Assembly (NCBI GenBank): GCA_910587185.1
Contig: CAJULY010000002.1
Location: forward strand, 62,001-126,000
Direction: 5' to 3'
Length of the DNA stretch: 64,000 bases
Source of the DNA: an uncultured Muribaculaceae bacterium
Lineage (GTDB): Bacteria; Bacteroidota; Bacteroidia; Bacteroidales; Muribaculaceae
This document shows positions 16,037-24,902 of the stretch, one piece after another. The notes beneath the pieces are model-generated. The model was given only the letters and a program-made list of their open reading frames with translations. It did not search any database and was not told the DNA's origin. Each line of letters begins with the position of its first letter. The stretch's first letter is position 1. The translations under genes were made by a program, and so were the position numbers.

Positions 16037-17050
16037 TCAGGGTAGTGCAAGAATATAGTCTATTGCGAAATCCAGGATTGAGTCATGGCCGTCAAGCGCG
16101 TCTTGGCGGTCCATGTCTATTGCACATCCATCGCTCGGTTCGATCCCGAATTCTGTGGAATTTCCCTCTGAGTCCAGTATTGAGCATGCCGAGAAACGGA
16201 TTCCCCATCCGTTGGGCAGCTCAGAGTTGAACGGCATCCCGCTCCCGCCTCCAGTAGTGGCTCCGGCTATTGTCACGTTCGGCAAGCCTTTCATGATGGA
16301 AACGAAATTGTTGGCCGCGCTGAACGTACTGCGGTTGGTAAGAACGACCACAGGCTTCTTCCATGCGAGATGACCTCCGCCAACCGGATCGATGTAATAG
16401 GCATAAGGTTTGTCGAAATCATTTCTTCCCGGGCCATTCTTGTGGATGATATATCCTGCAAGTATGCGGCTGTCAATGAATCGGTTGACAAGATCCTCGA
16501 CGTTGGTGAGATTTCCCCCTCCGTTGTCGCGTACATCGAATATGAGGCCTTTTGCATTACTGAAATAATTGAGAATGAGATCTATATTTCCGGACCCGAG
16601 TCCTGATTCGAAGGTTGAATAATGTATATAACCGATGTTTTGAGGCAGATATCCGTAATCTATGGCGCCGATCGATAAATAATTGAAATTGAAATAATAT
16701 TGTTGTATGATTCGAGCGTCGTAATTCTGTGGATAATCGCTCCACCATTTTCTATAATAGGATGAAGCAAATGGTGAAGAAAGATTTACATGGCCGTCTT
16801 TCAGTTCGTTGATCATTTCACTTAGAAGGTCGAACAGTTCGCGCTGGCTCATTTTGTCATTGACTTTGATGCTGTAACGCCGATGGACATCGTCCCAGTC
16901 GATATTCTTGTCAAGGAGAAAACAATAATGGTTGTCGATTATTTGCCAGAGGGCTTCGAAATTTCCCTTTGGATTATTGGGATAATCCTCCACTTCATGA
17001 CAGGATGTAAGGGAGAAAAGAACAAGTATGCCTAAAAGAAATTTTTTCAT
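16037..17050 (-). CDS. S41 family peptidase lipoprotein
   Basis: Predicted 337-residue lipoprotein (LFSLTSC lipobox, Cys near residue 17) with a tail-specific or tricorn-like S41 protease core. The signature FDVRDNGGGN precedes the nucleophile region VVLTNRSTFSAANNFVS, followed by the G-rich ATTGGGSG loop. A conserved N-terminal helical domain (WQIIDNHYCFLLDKNIDWDDVH) is present; no PDZ domain is obvious. It is the last gene of a minus-strand group with DUF3316 and parC. The substrate is unknown, and it is probably anchored in the periplasm or on the cell surface. Confidence 0.82.
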   Translation of the reverse strand: MKKFLLGILVLFSLTSCHEVEDYPNNPKGNFEALWQIIDNHYCFLLDKNIDWDDVHRRYSIKVNDKMSQRELFDLLSEMINELKDGHVNLSSPFASSYYRKWWSDYPQNYDARIIQQYYFNFNYLSIGAIDYGYLPQNIGYIHYSTFESGLGSGNIDLILNYFSNAKGLIFDVRDNGGGNLTNVEDLVNRFIDSRILAGYIIHKNGPGRNDFDKPYAYYIDPVGGGHLAWKKPVVVLTNRSTFSAANNFVSIMKGLPNVTIAGATTGGGSGMPFNSELPNGWGIRFSACSILDSEGNSTEFGIEPSDGCAIDMDRQDALDGHDSILDFAIDYILALP

Positions 17051-17078
17051 GTTCAGCGGGTTTGTTGCGGTGTATGGT

Positions 17079-17933
17079 TCAGTAGGTCGCGGAAATTATT
17101 TCGGCCTCTTTGCTTAATTTTTTTCTTGGATTGAGTGAAAGCCATTCTCCGGAGATGCCAATTACCGCTGCATGGGTAAATATATTGGTAACTGTATGGT
17201 TTACTTTGGTGCTGTAGATAGAGCCGCTGTATCCGATTCTCAATGAGGTCGATCCGAAATGAAGATCGGCAGTTAACGATTGGTCGAGCGCAAAATAATT
17301 CCCCCACCAACCGAAATGGGCCAGTCCTGAATGATTCCCGAGATAGATTTCATAGTAAAGTTCTCCGTAATCCGGAGCGAAAAAAGCTCCCGCAACCGGG
17401 AGAACGGGCTGATAGCGTACAGTGACGGGCAGACGGCCTATTTTGCCGTTCCATGCCAGATATCCGGTGGCATTTACCATCAGAGAGGCCTTGGCCGACG
17501 CGGGATTGTTGCCTCCTCTGTCAAGATAAATACATCCTGCTTTCAAGCCTGTGGAAAAACCGACGCCTCCGCTAAGGCCGTCGATAGGTAATTTCCACCT
17601 GCGTGACATTCCCCAGCTGAAATTCAATTCGCCATACCACAGGTCTCTGTTACCGACGATGTTGTTGCCATGATCTGCCTCCATACCGAATCGTAGTTGC
17701 ATCACCCAGTTTTCTGGCGAGAATTTCATGGCCTGGTTACGCTCATATTTAAGTCCAAGATGCCATCCTGTGTACTTGATAGGGGAGAGGTAGGTGTCCG
17801 TGACATGCGAAGACCCGGCTTCAAGAGTATATACGGAATTAACCGGACGCAGGATTTCGGTTACCTCCTGAGCATGGCCAACGGAGGATATAGATATGGC
17901 TGCCAGTAATATGAATATCGTGATTCTGTTCAT
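17079..17933 (-). CDS. DUF3316 family exported protein
   Basis: Predicted 284-residue protein with a cleavable signal peptide (ending SVGHAQ, residues 1-21) and an amphipathic beta-strand-rich body (WHLGLKYERNQAM, WVMQLRFGMEADH, LWYGELNFSWGMS, LRIGYSGSIYS). This matches the Bacteroidota DUF3316 family and suggests a small outer-membrane barrel. The length fits the family. The stop codon is 28 nt before the S41 lipoprotein gene, and parC lies 58 nt upstream, so all three may be co-transcribed. The function is unknown. Confidence 0.7.
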   Translation of the reverse strand: MNRITIFILLAAISISSVGHAQEVTEILRPVNSVYTLEAGSSHVTDTYLSPIKYTGWHLGLKYERNQAMKFSPENWVMQLRFGMEADHGNNIVGNRDLWYGELNFSWGMSRRWKLPIDGLSGGVGFSTGLKAGCIYLDRGGNNPASAKASLMVNATGYLAWNGKIGRLPVTVRYQPVLPVAGAFFAPDYGELYYEIYLGNHSGLAHFGWWGNYFALDQSLTADLHFGSTSLRIGYSGSIYSTKVNHTVTNIFTHAAVIGISGEWLSLNPRKKLSKEAEIISATY

Positions 17934-17991
17934 CTGTTAGTTAAAAATGTCAGGTTGAGCGGCTGTTACCGGATATCATCTCGGCCTTTAT

Positions 17992-20670
17992 TCAGAATAT
18001 GCGTTTTTGCCCGAGAATCTCGTCGCGCACTTCTTCTTCCGATTTACCGTCATCTTCATCTATGACTGGTTCATCGGTTTCGGTCACCGGTCCTTCCATG
18101 ATTTCATCTTCCGGTTCTTCAATCTCATCAGGCTCGAGTTCCTTGATGCTGTCAAGTAAATAAGTCGTGAGCCGTTTGCCTTTAGCTCTGAAAGATTTCA
18201 CGGCAATGAATTCATGGGAATGTATTTCTACGGGCCCGCGGAATGTGTCAGGCTCGGAAAAATTCAGTTCGAAACGTGCTCCGGGATTGTCGGAAAGCCA
18301 CAACAGCTCTGATTTTTTATTGTCACCTATGAAACTCTGTTTTTTAGCCGAAGGCTCGAATGTAAATCTTTTCAGATAGGGATAATTCTGTTGGTCGGCA
18401 TCGCGTACGATGGCGGTCCATACATGTTTCGGCCTGTATTTCTCCAAGCGGAGAATATTATCGTCATAATGGTTCGAGGCATCAAATGACGATGTGTAAT
18501 ATTCACCGTTTTTGAGTATGACCAGCACAAGATCGTCCGGACCGAATTCTCCCAGATAATTTCCACGAGCGTCATAATTCAGACGGAGTATGTCGGGGTC
18601 GAACCATACTTTTCTGCCTCCTAACGTGGATTTACCTTTTTCTTTAAGTGAGAAGCGATGAACTTCATTACGGGTTACGAGATTACCCCGGGCGCCCCTT
18701 CCCTTTATAGAGAGTTCGCTGAAATCTACGTCGATAAAGAGTTTTTTCAGTCGCGGTATCGGTTTCAGTGTCACCTTGACAACCTCTGCCTCTCCATTAG
18801 GGTTGGCAGAGAACCAGACTATTTTTGAGCCTTTCGTGCCCTGGGTAATATTATAGTCCCTGTCGCGTGTGATACCCGTGATGTTGAAACGTTTCATATA
18901 GTAGGGACCGCCCTTCCCGTCCTGGTAAATGACATTGTAGATGGTCCTGGCGTCTTTCTTGAAAACGTTGACATATAGCACGTTTTTACCTACTGAAAGC
19001 TTTTCCTGAACTTTCGTGACTTTGTAGGTACCGTCTTTGTAGATTATTATTATGTCATCAAGGGAAGAGCAAGTGCACAGATATTCGTCCTTTTTAAGGG
19101 ATGTGCCAATGAATCCCTCCTCACGGTTTATGTACAGTTTCTCATTAGCTTCCGCCACGGTTGCGGCCGCAATGTTTTCAAAATTGCGGATCACAGTCTT
19201 GCGCGGATGATCGGCGCCATATTTTTCCTTTAGAGTCTCGAACCATCTGATTGTATATTCAGTTATATGACTCAGTTCGGAATTCAGATGGGCGATCCTA
19301 TCATTATAAGCGGCGATATTTTCTTCAGCCTGCTGAACATTGAACTTAAGAATACGCCCCATTTTTATCTCGAAGAGTCTTTCGAAATCCTCGTGAGTCA
19401 CTTCTCGGAGCAGTTTTGGCTTCCAAGGTTCTATTCTCCTGTCTATATGGGCTATGGCTTCCTCTTTGGAATTGCTTTGCTCGAATTCTTTGTCTTTGTA
19501 AATTCTTTCCTCTATGAAAATACGTTCAAGAGAAGCGAAGTGCAGCATTTCTTTGACTTCCGACAATTGAATTTCAAGTTCAGCCCGAAGAATTTCTCTT
19601 GTAGAGTCCACGTTTCTGCGCAAAACGTCACTTACAGAAATAAAGTGAGGTTTGTTGTCATAGATGACGCAGCAGTTTGGAGAAATGGGTAATTCACAGT
19701 CGGTAAAAGCATATAGTGCGTCTATGGTCTTGTCGCTTGATGTTCCCGGCTGCAGATGGACAAGAATCATGGCCGAAGCGGCAGTGTTATCATCGACTTT
19801 TCTAATCTTGATTTTCCCTTTTTCCGATGCTTTTATAATGGAGTCGATCAGAGATTCGGTTGTGGTGGAGAACGGTATTTCAGTGATCGCGAGGGTCTTG
19901 TTGTCGAGTTTCTCGATCTTGGCCCTGATCCTGACTTTACCGCCGCGTGCACCGTCGTTATATCTGCTGACATCTATGAAACCTCCTGTGGCGAAGTCAG
20001 GATAGAGCGTGAACTCTTCATCGCGAAGATAAGCGATGGCAGCATCGAGTATTTCCGTAAAATTATGCGGAAGAATGAGTGATGAAAGGCCGGCGGCGAT
20101 GCCTCCCACTCCATGGAAAAGCAGAAGCGGATATTTTGCCGGTAGAGTGACGGGTTCTTTTTTTCTGCCGTCGTAACTCATGGTCCAGTTGGTCACTTTC
20201 GGATTATACAGGACTTCAAGTGCGAACTGCGAAAGACGTGCCTCTATGTAACGTCCAGCAGCTGCAGGAGCCCCGGTAAGCGTGTTTCCCCAGTTTCCCT
20301 GCGTTTCAATGAGGAGTTCTTTCTGACCGAGCTGGACAAGGGCTCCATAAATCGAAGAATCGCCATGAGGATGGTATTGCATGGTATTTCCGACAATGTT
20401 GGCTACTTTGTTGAAGCGCCCGTCGTCCAATGTCTTCATGGAATGCAATATCCTTCGCTGGACCGGTTTCAGTCCATCGTCAATGTGGGGAATCGCGCGG
20501 TCGAGAATCGTGTAGGATGCATAGTCCAGATACCAGCTCTGGAACATACCGCGTAAATGCTGTCTGACAATGTCATCATTCAGATCTACGAACATCGAGG
20601 AAAAGCCACCGGAACCGGCTTCGGTGTCGTCGAAAAATTCGTCTTCGTCAGTATATGTGTCGTCGCTCAT
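17992..20670 (-). CDS. parC: DNA topoisomerase IV subunit A
   Basis: Predicted 892-residue type IIA topoisomerase A subunit, which cuts and rejoins DNA to decatenate sister chromosomes. The winged-helix region carries DGLKPVQRRIL and YHPHGDSSIYGALV, and the catalytic tyrosine is Tyr141 in AAAGRYIEARL. A long coiled coil and a C-terminal beta-pinwheel follow; the pinwheel lacks a clear GyrA box, which together with the acidic tail (DEIEEPEDEIMEG) points to ParC rather than GyrA. The partner parE is not in the window on the downstream side. Other Bacteroidota annotations simply call this gyrase/topoisomerase IV subunit A. Confidence 0.9.
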   Translation of the reverse strand: MSDDTYTDEDEFFDDTEAGSGGFSSMFVDLNDDIVRQHLRGMFQSWYLDYASYTILDRAIPHIDDGLKPVQRRILHSMKTLDDGRFNKVANIVGNTMQYHPHGDSSIYGALVQLGQKELLIETQGNWGNTLTGAPAAAGRYIEARLSQFALEVLYNPKVTNWTMSYDGRKKEPVTLPAKYPLLLFHGVGGIAAGLSSLILPHNFTEILDAAIAYLRDEEFTLYPDFATGGFIDVSRYNDGARGGKVRIRAKIEKLDNKTLAITEIPFSTTTESLIDSIIKASEKGKIKIRKVDDNTAASAMILVHLQPGTSSDKTIDALYAFTDCELPISPNCCVIYDNKPHFISVSDVLRRNVDSTREILRAELEIQLSEVKEMLHFASLERIFIEERIYKDKEFEQSNSKEEAIAHIDRRIEPWKPKLLREVTHEDFERLFEIKMGRILKFNVQQAEENIAAYNDRIAHLNSELSHITEYTIRWFETLKEKYGADHPRKTVIRNFENIAAATVAEANEKLYINREEGFIGTSLKKDEYLCTCSSLDDIIIIYKDGTYKVTKVQEKLSVGKNVLYVNVFKKDARTIYNVIYQDGKGGPYYMKRFNITGITRDRDYNITQGTKGSKIVWFSANPNGEAEVVKVTLKPIPRLKKLFIDVDFSELSIKGRGARGNLVTRNEVHRFSLKEKGKSTLGGRKVWFDPDILRLNYDARGNYLGEFGPDDLVLVILKNGEYYTSSFDASNHYDDNILRLEKYRPKHVWTAIVRDADQQNYPYLKRFTFEPSAKKQSFIGDNKKSELLWLSDNPGARFELNFSEPDTFRGPVEIHSHEFIAVKSFRAKGKRLTTYLLDSIKELEPDEIEEPEDEIMEGPVTETDEPVIDEDDGKSEEEVRDEILGQKRIF

Positions 20671-20716
20671 TAAGCAAGAGGGATTGGTTTATGGGTTTAA
20701 TTGAGAGAGTTCCTTA

Positions 20717-20724
20717 CAAAGGTA
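20717..20724 (-). promoter_or_regulatory. -7 box of parC
   Basis: TACCTTTG on the minus strand, 46 nt before the parC start. The expected -33 region is T-rich without a clear TTTG. Confidence 0.45.
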
Positions 20725-20859
20725 CGAAAAAAATGTGATTCATGCGCCTATAAAATGTAAAATCATAACTATATCAAAAGATTACACTTTATAATCTTAA
20801 AAGATAGATATCACCATTTATATTTTTCGGTCTTATGCCGGTTGATTAACTCTGTCCTA

Positions 20860-20990
20860 TGGGTGAATTTCATCGCCGTTACCACGACCGCGCCGGGTGG
20901 CACTTTAGCCACCGATTCTTTTTGCAGCCTCCACCATTTTGAGTCCCTATTTCACCAATAGCCCCCGGCAACGATTGCCGAGGGCCCCAA
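20860..20990. other. GC-rich structured island in an AT-rich gap
   Basis: Within the 821-nt gap 20671-21491 this block is clearly richer in GC than its surroundings and holds two strong hairpins. One is GGTGGC-acttta-GCCACC (20896-20913) followed by GATTCTTTTT on the plus strand. The other is GCCCCCGGCAA-cga-TTGCCGAGGGC (20961-20984, one bulged base). No open frame covers it. The rest of the gap is AT-rich; an 84-codon minus-strand frame at 21139-21393 matches nothing I recognise. The island may be a structured RNA or a dispersed repeat. Confidence 0.4.
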
Positions 20991-21491
20991 TATATAATAC
21001 TTTAATCTCTTTAGTCCTGATTTAATTTCGGTATTTATCTGATTACAATAGTTCAGAAATAAATGCTCTAAGTGACATCAAATCAAATAAATATCAATAC
21101 GATAATTCGCAAGAACGAACCCTCCGATTTTCGGATGATTAAATTATGATACTCTTAAAAACTTTTAGAACCGCTGTGATTACATTGTTTATAGTCATTC
21201 CGACAAAACTATTTACTGCAAATGAGAAATAATTGCGCATCTGCTGGAAGCCTATGTCAGCGAAGCCGGTGAGCGTTGACAAGTCATTAAATCGGGTCGC
21301 AAAGTTACCAAGCATCAATGACTTTAGCTGTGACAAATGTCTTAATCGCACAATTTCCTCCAAAATATTTCTACTATATATACCGCTTCCCATAATCAGG
21401 AATCTACTTGAACCTGACTATTCGACAATATGATATTATCTTTACTGCAATCGCTGGTGGAATCATTATTAGTCAAAGGCGCCGGAGAAAA

Positions 21492-22577
21492 TTACCTTTC
21501 ATCGCTGACTATTTTAGATTCGAGTTGTCTCATGGCCCTGTCATACTCGGCTTTCACACTTCCTACCTTTATTGTCCCATTGCCAAAAAGTCGGAGAATG
21601 AAACTATTAAGCGATTCATCTTTTTGTTTATCAGGAATATGGATATATATAATCGGCGCAAGTACAAGACTGCCATCTACATATTCCTTAAACTCATCAT
21701 AGACGCTTCTGTTGTCCCTTCGTCCAATCTTATGTGATATGAAGGCTTCCGCAGCGACAACAAAAGCCTCGTTGCGTCCTTCGTTATGGCTTCTTGCTAC
21801 ATTTTCATTATCTCGATAAAAATCATCAGCCATAAGCTCATCGAGTTTGCGCATCAGTTCTTTAGAAACAGACAGTCGATGAAGATTCTCGTGAATATAG
21901 ACTTTCAGGAAATCAAGTCTGAATTTCTTTTCAAGTTCAACATCCAACAGAAGCGGCGTGCAGCAGAATGATTCGTCTGAAAGGTTGAAGGCATTGTCAA
22001 TGTTGAGGATATAGGTGTTTGAACGAGTCGGGGGCAATATCTCTGGACCGGAAAACTCTGTCAGGGCATCATGTATATTATCGAGCATATTTTCTGAAAC
22101 CGGATAGGCATTTATCTGTCTTTCAAATATCGGTTCTATTTCATTATCCCAATAATCAGAATATCCGGCTGAATTCAATGCGGATATGCAATATGTAATC
22201 TCGGGCTGCAATTCTACGATATCCCTGATCCAGACCGCATCAGAGCGTATTATCGAGTCATTTTGCTTTATATTGTTGAAAAAAGCGACACAGGAGTCGG
22301 TGTTGTTTTTATCTCCGCCATAGATGGAATAGAAATTGCAGAGTTTTGAAGCCTTAACATTCTCATTTACATGATTGAGACATGACATGAAAGTTGAATC
22401 AGTTGTCAGATTATAGAAACGGGCAACATCCTTGATTTTATCAAAATATTGCATCGCCGCAATAATGTCGAAACTCTTGGACATCGTAAAAATACGATTG
22501 CCGCAGTTAGCTCCGCTTGAAGTCAACGCCGTGGCAAGCCCCATAAGAAAGCAGAGAGTTATATTGATTCTTTTCAT
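21492..22577 (-). CDS. Predicted secreted HExxH metallopeptidase-like protein
   Basis: Predicted 361-residue exported protein with a signal peptide (residues 1-23). The centre contains KVYIHENLHRL, a zincin HExxH motif (H-E-N-L-H), and about 45 residues later NEAFVVAAEAFISHKIG supplies a plausible third zinc-binding glutamate, the gluzincin arrangement. I do not recognise the family by name. The domain before the motif is helical and has several cysteines, possibly disulfide-bonded. The gene sits alone between long gaps with GC-rich structured islands and looks like accessory content. The zinc site is inferred from the motif only. Confidence 0.55.
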   Translation of the reverse strand: MKRINITLCFLMGLATALTSSGANCGNRIFTMSKSFDIIAAMQYFDKIKDVARFYNLTTDSTFMSCLNHVNENVKASKLCNFYSIYGGDKNNTDSCVAFFNNIKQNDSIIRSDAVWIRDIVELQPEITYCISALNSAGYSDYWDNEIEPIFERQINAYPVSENMLDNIHDALTEFSGPEILPPTRSNTYILNIDNAFNLSDESFCCTPLLLDVELEKKFRLDFLKVYIHENLHRLSVSKELMRKLDELMADDFYRDNENVARSHNEGRNEAFVVAAEAFISHKIGRRDNRSVYDEFKEYVDGSLVLAPIIYIHIPDKQKDESLNSFILRLFGNGTIKVGSVKAEYDRAMRQLESKIVSDER

Positions 22578-22756
22578 GTCACTATATTATAAATATATGC
22601 GTTCCAATCATAATTGGCATAACCATCACTACCACATCTGAATGACCAATGACGGACAATTATTTTTTCGGGGCGCCACCAAGAACAAAACATAGAGTAG
22701 GACTGAAATTGTAGTATCCTTTGCAGCAGATGTTGAACTGTGCCATAAAGGAATTA

Positions 22757-22764
22757 CAAAGTTA
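22757..22764 (-). promoter_or_regulatory. Possible -7 box upstream of the metallopeptidase gene
   Basis: TAACTTTG on the minus strand; no good -33. If used, it gives a 5' untranslated region of about 175 nt (22578-22752) that holds no gene I can recognise. Confidence 0.3.
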
Positions 22765-22826
22765 GCTAAAATTCCTGACATTAGTGGGAATTATGTCGGG
22801 CTAATCGCACAATCCACGGATTAGAC

Positions 22827-22862
22827 AAAAATAGCCGTTGTCTTTTCGGATAGACAACGGCT
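22827..22862 (-). terminator. Terminator of the PepSY-like lipoprotein gene
   Basis: Perfect 10-bp stem AGCCGTTGTC/GACAACGGCT with a 10-nt loop, followed on the minus strand by ATTTTTG. It starts 21 nt after the stop codon at 22884. Confidence 0.85.
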
Positions 22863-22883
22863 GTAAACGGTAATGAAATAATA

Positions 22884-23420
22884 TCAGAATACTGTATCTG
22901 GAGTAATCTCTGTATCGTTATCGGGGATGGCTTCCATGAATTTGTAAGTCGTGGCGTCAAACAGTAATAATAAATCCTGTGTCTGACCGGCCGGTTCGAC
23001 TTCAATGATATAGACATTTCTTGACTGAACAGGGTATTCATAAAGTGAAATGTCATCGATGACAGCTGTACGGTACTCGGTCTTTTCAAGTTCAGCATTC
23101 AGTTCGGCAGGGACAAGAAACAGATTCTTGCCATAGTCTGTTTCGGTCATTACCCAGCTTTGTGATGACTGAGAAGAATTGATGAACCATGCTTCGACAT
23201 CGCGCAATCCGTTGGCTTCTTTCCATTCAGCAACATAATATTTGCCGGTGGTTTCCCAGTTGACACTGTTGGTGGCGATTCCCGGATATTTATTGTGAAA
23301 AGCATCGGCTACAGCCTCAGGAAGATTTGAAATATCAACATCGTCATCATCGCTGCCACATGAGGACATGAACAATGCTGATGTCAGTAATAATGTGAGA
23401 TAAAGGAATTTTGTTTTCAT
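22884..23420 (-). CDS. PepSY-like domain lipoprotein
   Basis: Predicted 178-residue lipoprotein (LFMSSCGSDDDD, Cys near residue 19, followed by an acidic linker). The body contains two PepSY-like or BLIP-like repeats, seen as AVADAFHNKYPGIATNSVNWE with YYVAEWKEANGLRDVEAWF, typical of the Bacteroidota PepSY-like family of small periplasmic proteins. The ATG at 23420 is chosen because it begins a proper signal peptide (MKTKFLYLTLLLTSAL); a start ten codons upstream would put charged residues before it. Function is unknown. A strong terminator follows. Confidence 0.7.
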   Translation of the reverse strand: MKTKFLYLTLLLTSALFMSSCGSDDDDVDISNLPEAVADAFHNKYPGIATNSVNWETTGKYYVAEWKEANGLRDVEAWFINSSQSSQSWVMTETDYGKNLFLVPAELNAELEKTEYRTAVIDDISLYEYPVQSRNVYIIEVEPAGQTQDLLLLFDATTYKFMEAIPDNDTEITPDTVF

Positions 23421-23540
23421 AATAAAAATGTCATTTTCAATTAACAACATTCAGATAAGGGATTTTGTTTCAAGGGGGAGTTGTAAGTAGAGTAATATGT
23501 CTGAACAATGTGGCTGAGTGAATAAACCTATGTCATGTTT

Positions 23541-23640
23541 TCCCACTCAGAGCCCGTCGGGCGCGCTGTGTTGTAACCCCACACTCCGCTGAGCTTCATG
23601 CCCGGTTAATATCAGCGCGTCCTCCGGACTTGTCTATCAA
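23541..23640. other. GC-rich structured island in the 23421-23735 gap
   Basis: A compact GC-rich block with nested complementarity: CTCAG (23546) with CTGAG (23589), GCCCGTCGGGC (23552-23562), TGTG/CACA around GTTGTAACCC, and CGCGCTG (23563-23569) with CAGCGCG (23613-23619). Together these could fold into a multibranched RNA. The minus strand also has a 23-codon frame starting MKLSGVWGYN that ends before any long gene. No protein of normal size fits. The rest of the gap is AT-rich with a terminator at its right end. Confidence 0.4.
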
Positions 23641-23673
23641 GCTTTTTCTCTTAGCTCAACCGCATTGATATGT

Positions 23674-23714
23674 CAAACAAAAGACGGATCTTCTAAAAAG
23701 GAAAATCCGTCTTT
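23674..23714 (-). terminator. Terminator of the glyS-lemA-FKBP operon
   Basis: Perfect 10-bp stem AAAGACGGAT/ATCCGTCTTT with a 15-nt loop, followed on the minus strand by TGTTTGACA. It begins about 20 nt after the FKBP stop codon. Confidence 0.82.
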
Positions 23715-23735
23715 ACATTATGCGTTTACAGAATA

Positions 23736-24284
23736 TCAGTCTCTTATCTCATAGCCGGGGATATCTTTCAGCCCGATGTTGAACTTAAGAGTGGAGTAGG
23801 GCGGAATAGATGCGCCTGAGCCACTGTAGCCGTAACCCTGTGCGTAAGGGACTATGATTTCAACGGAGTCGCCAACATGCATCTGTGTCAATGCAATCTG
23901 CCATCCGGCGATGACTCCCGTCAGCTGAAAGGTTCTGACGCTGTCACTCCCAACCGTAGTGGAATCGAAACCGACATCGTTATAAAGACGGCCGTGATAT
24001 TTCACAGATACAGTACTTGTCAGCATAGGCTGCAGGTTGTTTGCCGTCAGCGAACGGTCATTGAAATAGTGAATGAGGACACCTGACTGAGAATACCACT
24101 CAGGCTGAAGGAGTGAATAGTATCTGGTGCCGTCAGGGTTTACCCGGTTCAGCTGTTCGTTATACCATTCATTGTTGACTTTACGCCACTGTTCATATTC
24201 ATCCCAGGAGTCGTTGTCGGTGCAGGATGTTATCCATGAGGAGGCAAAGATAACAGAAGCTGCATAAAATAACAGTTTTCTCAT
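23736..24284 (-). CDS. FKBP-type peptidyl-prolyl cis-trans isomerase lipoprotein
   Basis: Predicted 182-residue periplasmic lipoprotein (SSWITSCTDND lipobox, Cys near residue 21) that should catalyse proline isomerisation in exported proteins. The C-terminal FKBP domain shows VSVKYHGRLYNDVGFDSTT, VIAGWQIALTQMHVGDSVEIIVP and AQGYGYSGSGASIPPYSTLKF, matching the binding-pocket motifs of the family. It starts 6 nt after the lemA stop codon, forming the end of a glyS-lemA-FKBP group. Confidence 0.88.
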   Translation of the reverse strand: MRKLLFYAASVIFASSWITSCTDNDSWDEYEQWRKVNNEWYNEQLNRVNPDGTRYYSLLQPEWYSQSGVLIHYFNDRSLTANNLQPMLTSTVSVKYHGRLYNDVGFDSTTVGSDSVRTFQLTGVIAGWQIALTQMHVGDSVEIIVPYAQGYGYSGSGASIPPYSTLKFNIGLKDIPGYEIRD

Positions 24285-24290
24285 TGTGTC

Positions 24291-24890
24291 TTAGTCGAAA
24301 TTTACTTCAGGTGCTTTCGATGCGCCTTCTTCAGCCTTGAACTGGGGCTTGGAAGAGAATCCAAACATTCCGGCAAAGATATTGGCGGGAAAACGTCGAA
24401 TTGAAATGTTGTAGTGTTTTACTTGTTCCGTATATCGTGTACGGGCGGTGGCGATACGGTTTTCGGTTCCTTCAAGCTGAACCTGGAGATCCTCGAAGTT
24501 TTTGCTGGCTTTCAGGTCAGGGTAGTTCTCGGATACGGCAAGCAATGATTTGAGTGCCGATGACAGATCATTCTGTGCCTGCTGGAATTTGGCCAGATTC
24601 TCTTCGGTAAGGTCATCGACATTGAGCGTGATGGAGGTGGCTTTCGCTCTCGCTTCGGTTACTTTTTCAAAAGTCTGCGACTCATGGGTAGCGTATCCTT
24701 TTACCGTGTTTACAAGGTTAGGAATCAGATCGGCGCGGCGCTGATACTGAGTCTCGACCTCGCTCCAGCTCTGATCAACGCCTTCCTCAAGGCCGACCAT
24801 CTTGTTATAAGTGTTACAGCCGCCGACACAGCATATCAGCAGTATGCCGACTATACACACTATTGTTATAAGTGTTCGTTTTGATTTCAT
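24291..24890 (-). CDS. lemA: LemA family protein
   Basis: Predicted 199-residue membrane-anchored protein with an N-terminal transmembrane helix (residues 6-27) and the LemA helical bundle (DQSWSEVETQYQRRADLIPNLVNTVKGYATHE is the diagnostic region). The length is typical. LemA proteins are widespread but their role is unknown. The gene lies 12 nt after glyS and 6 nt before the FKBP gene, so it is co-transcribed with both. Confidence 0.9.
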   Translation of the reverse strand: MKSKRTLITIVCIVGILLICCVGGCNTYNKMVGLEEGVDQSWSEVETQYQRRADLIPNLVNTVKGYATHESQTFEKVTEARAKATSITLNVDDLTEENLAKFQQAQNDLSSALKSLLAVSENYPDLKASKNFEDLQVQLEGTENRIATARTRYTEQVKHYNISIRRFPANIFAGMFGFSSKPQFKAEEGASKAPEVNFD

Positions 24891-24902
24891 GTATATGTAT
24901 AA

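Noticed and set aside
21139..21393. An 84-codon minus-strand frame in the 20671-21491 gap
   Set aside because: No recognised domain, no promoter and no clear start signal. It could be a gene remnant, but I cannot support it as a gene.
23541..23640. RNase P or tmRNA, suggested by an AAGTCCGG-like string on the minus strand
   Set aside because: The other universally conserved blocks of RNase P RNA are absent and the region is too short.
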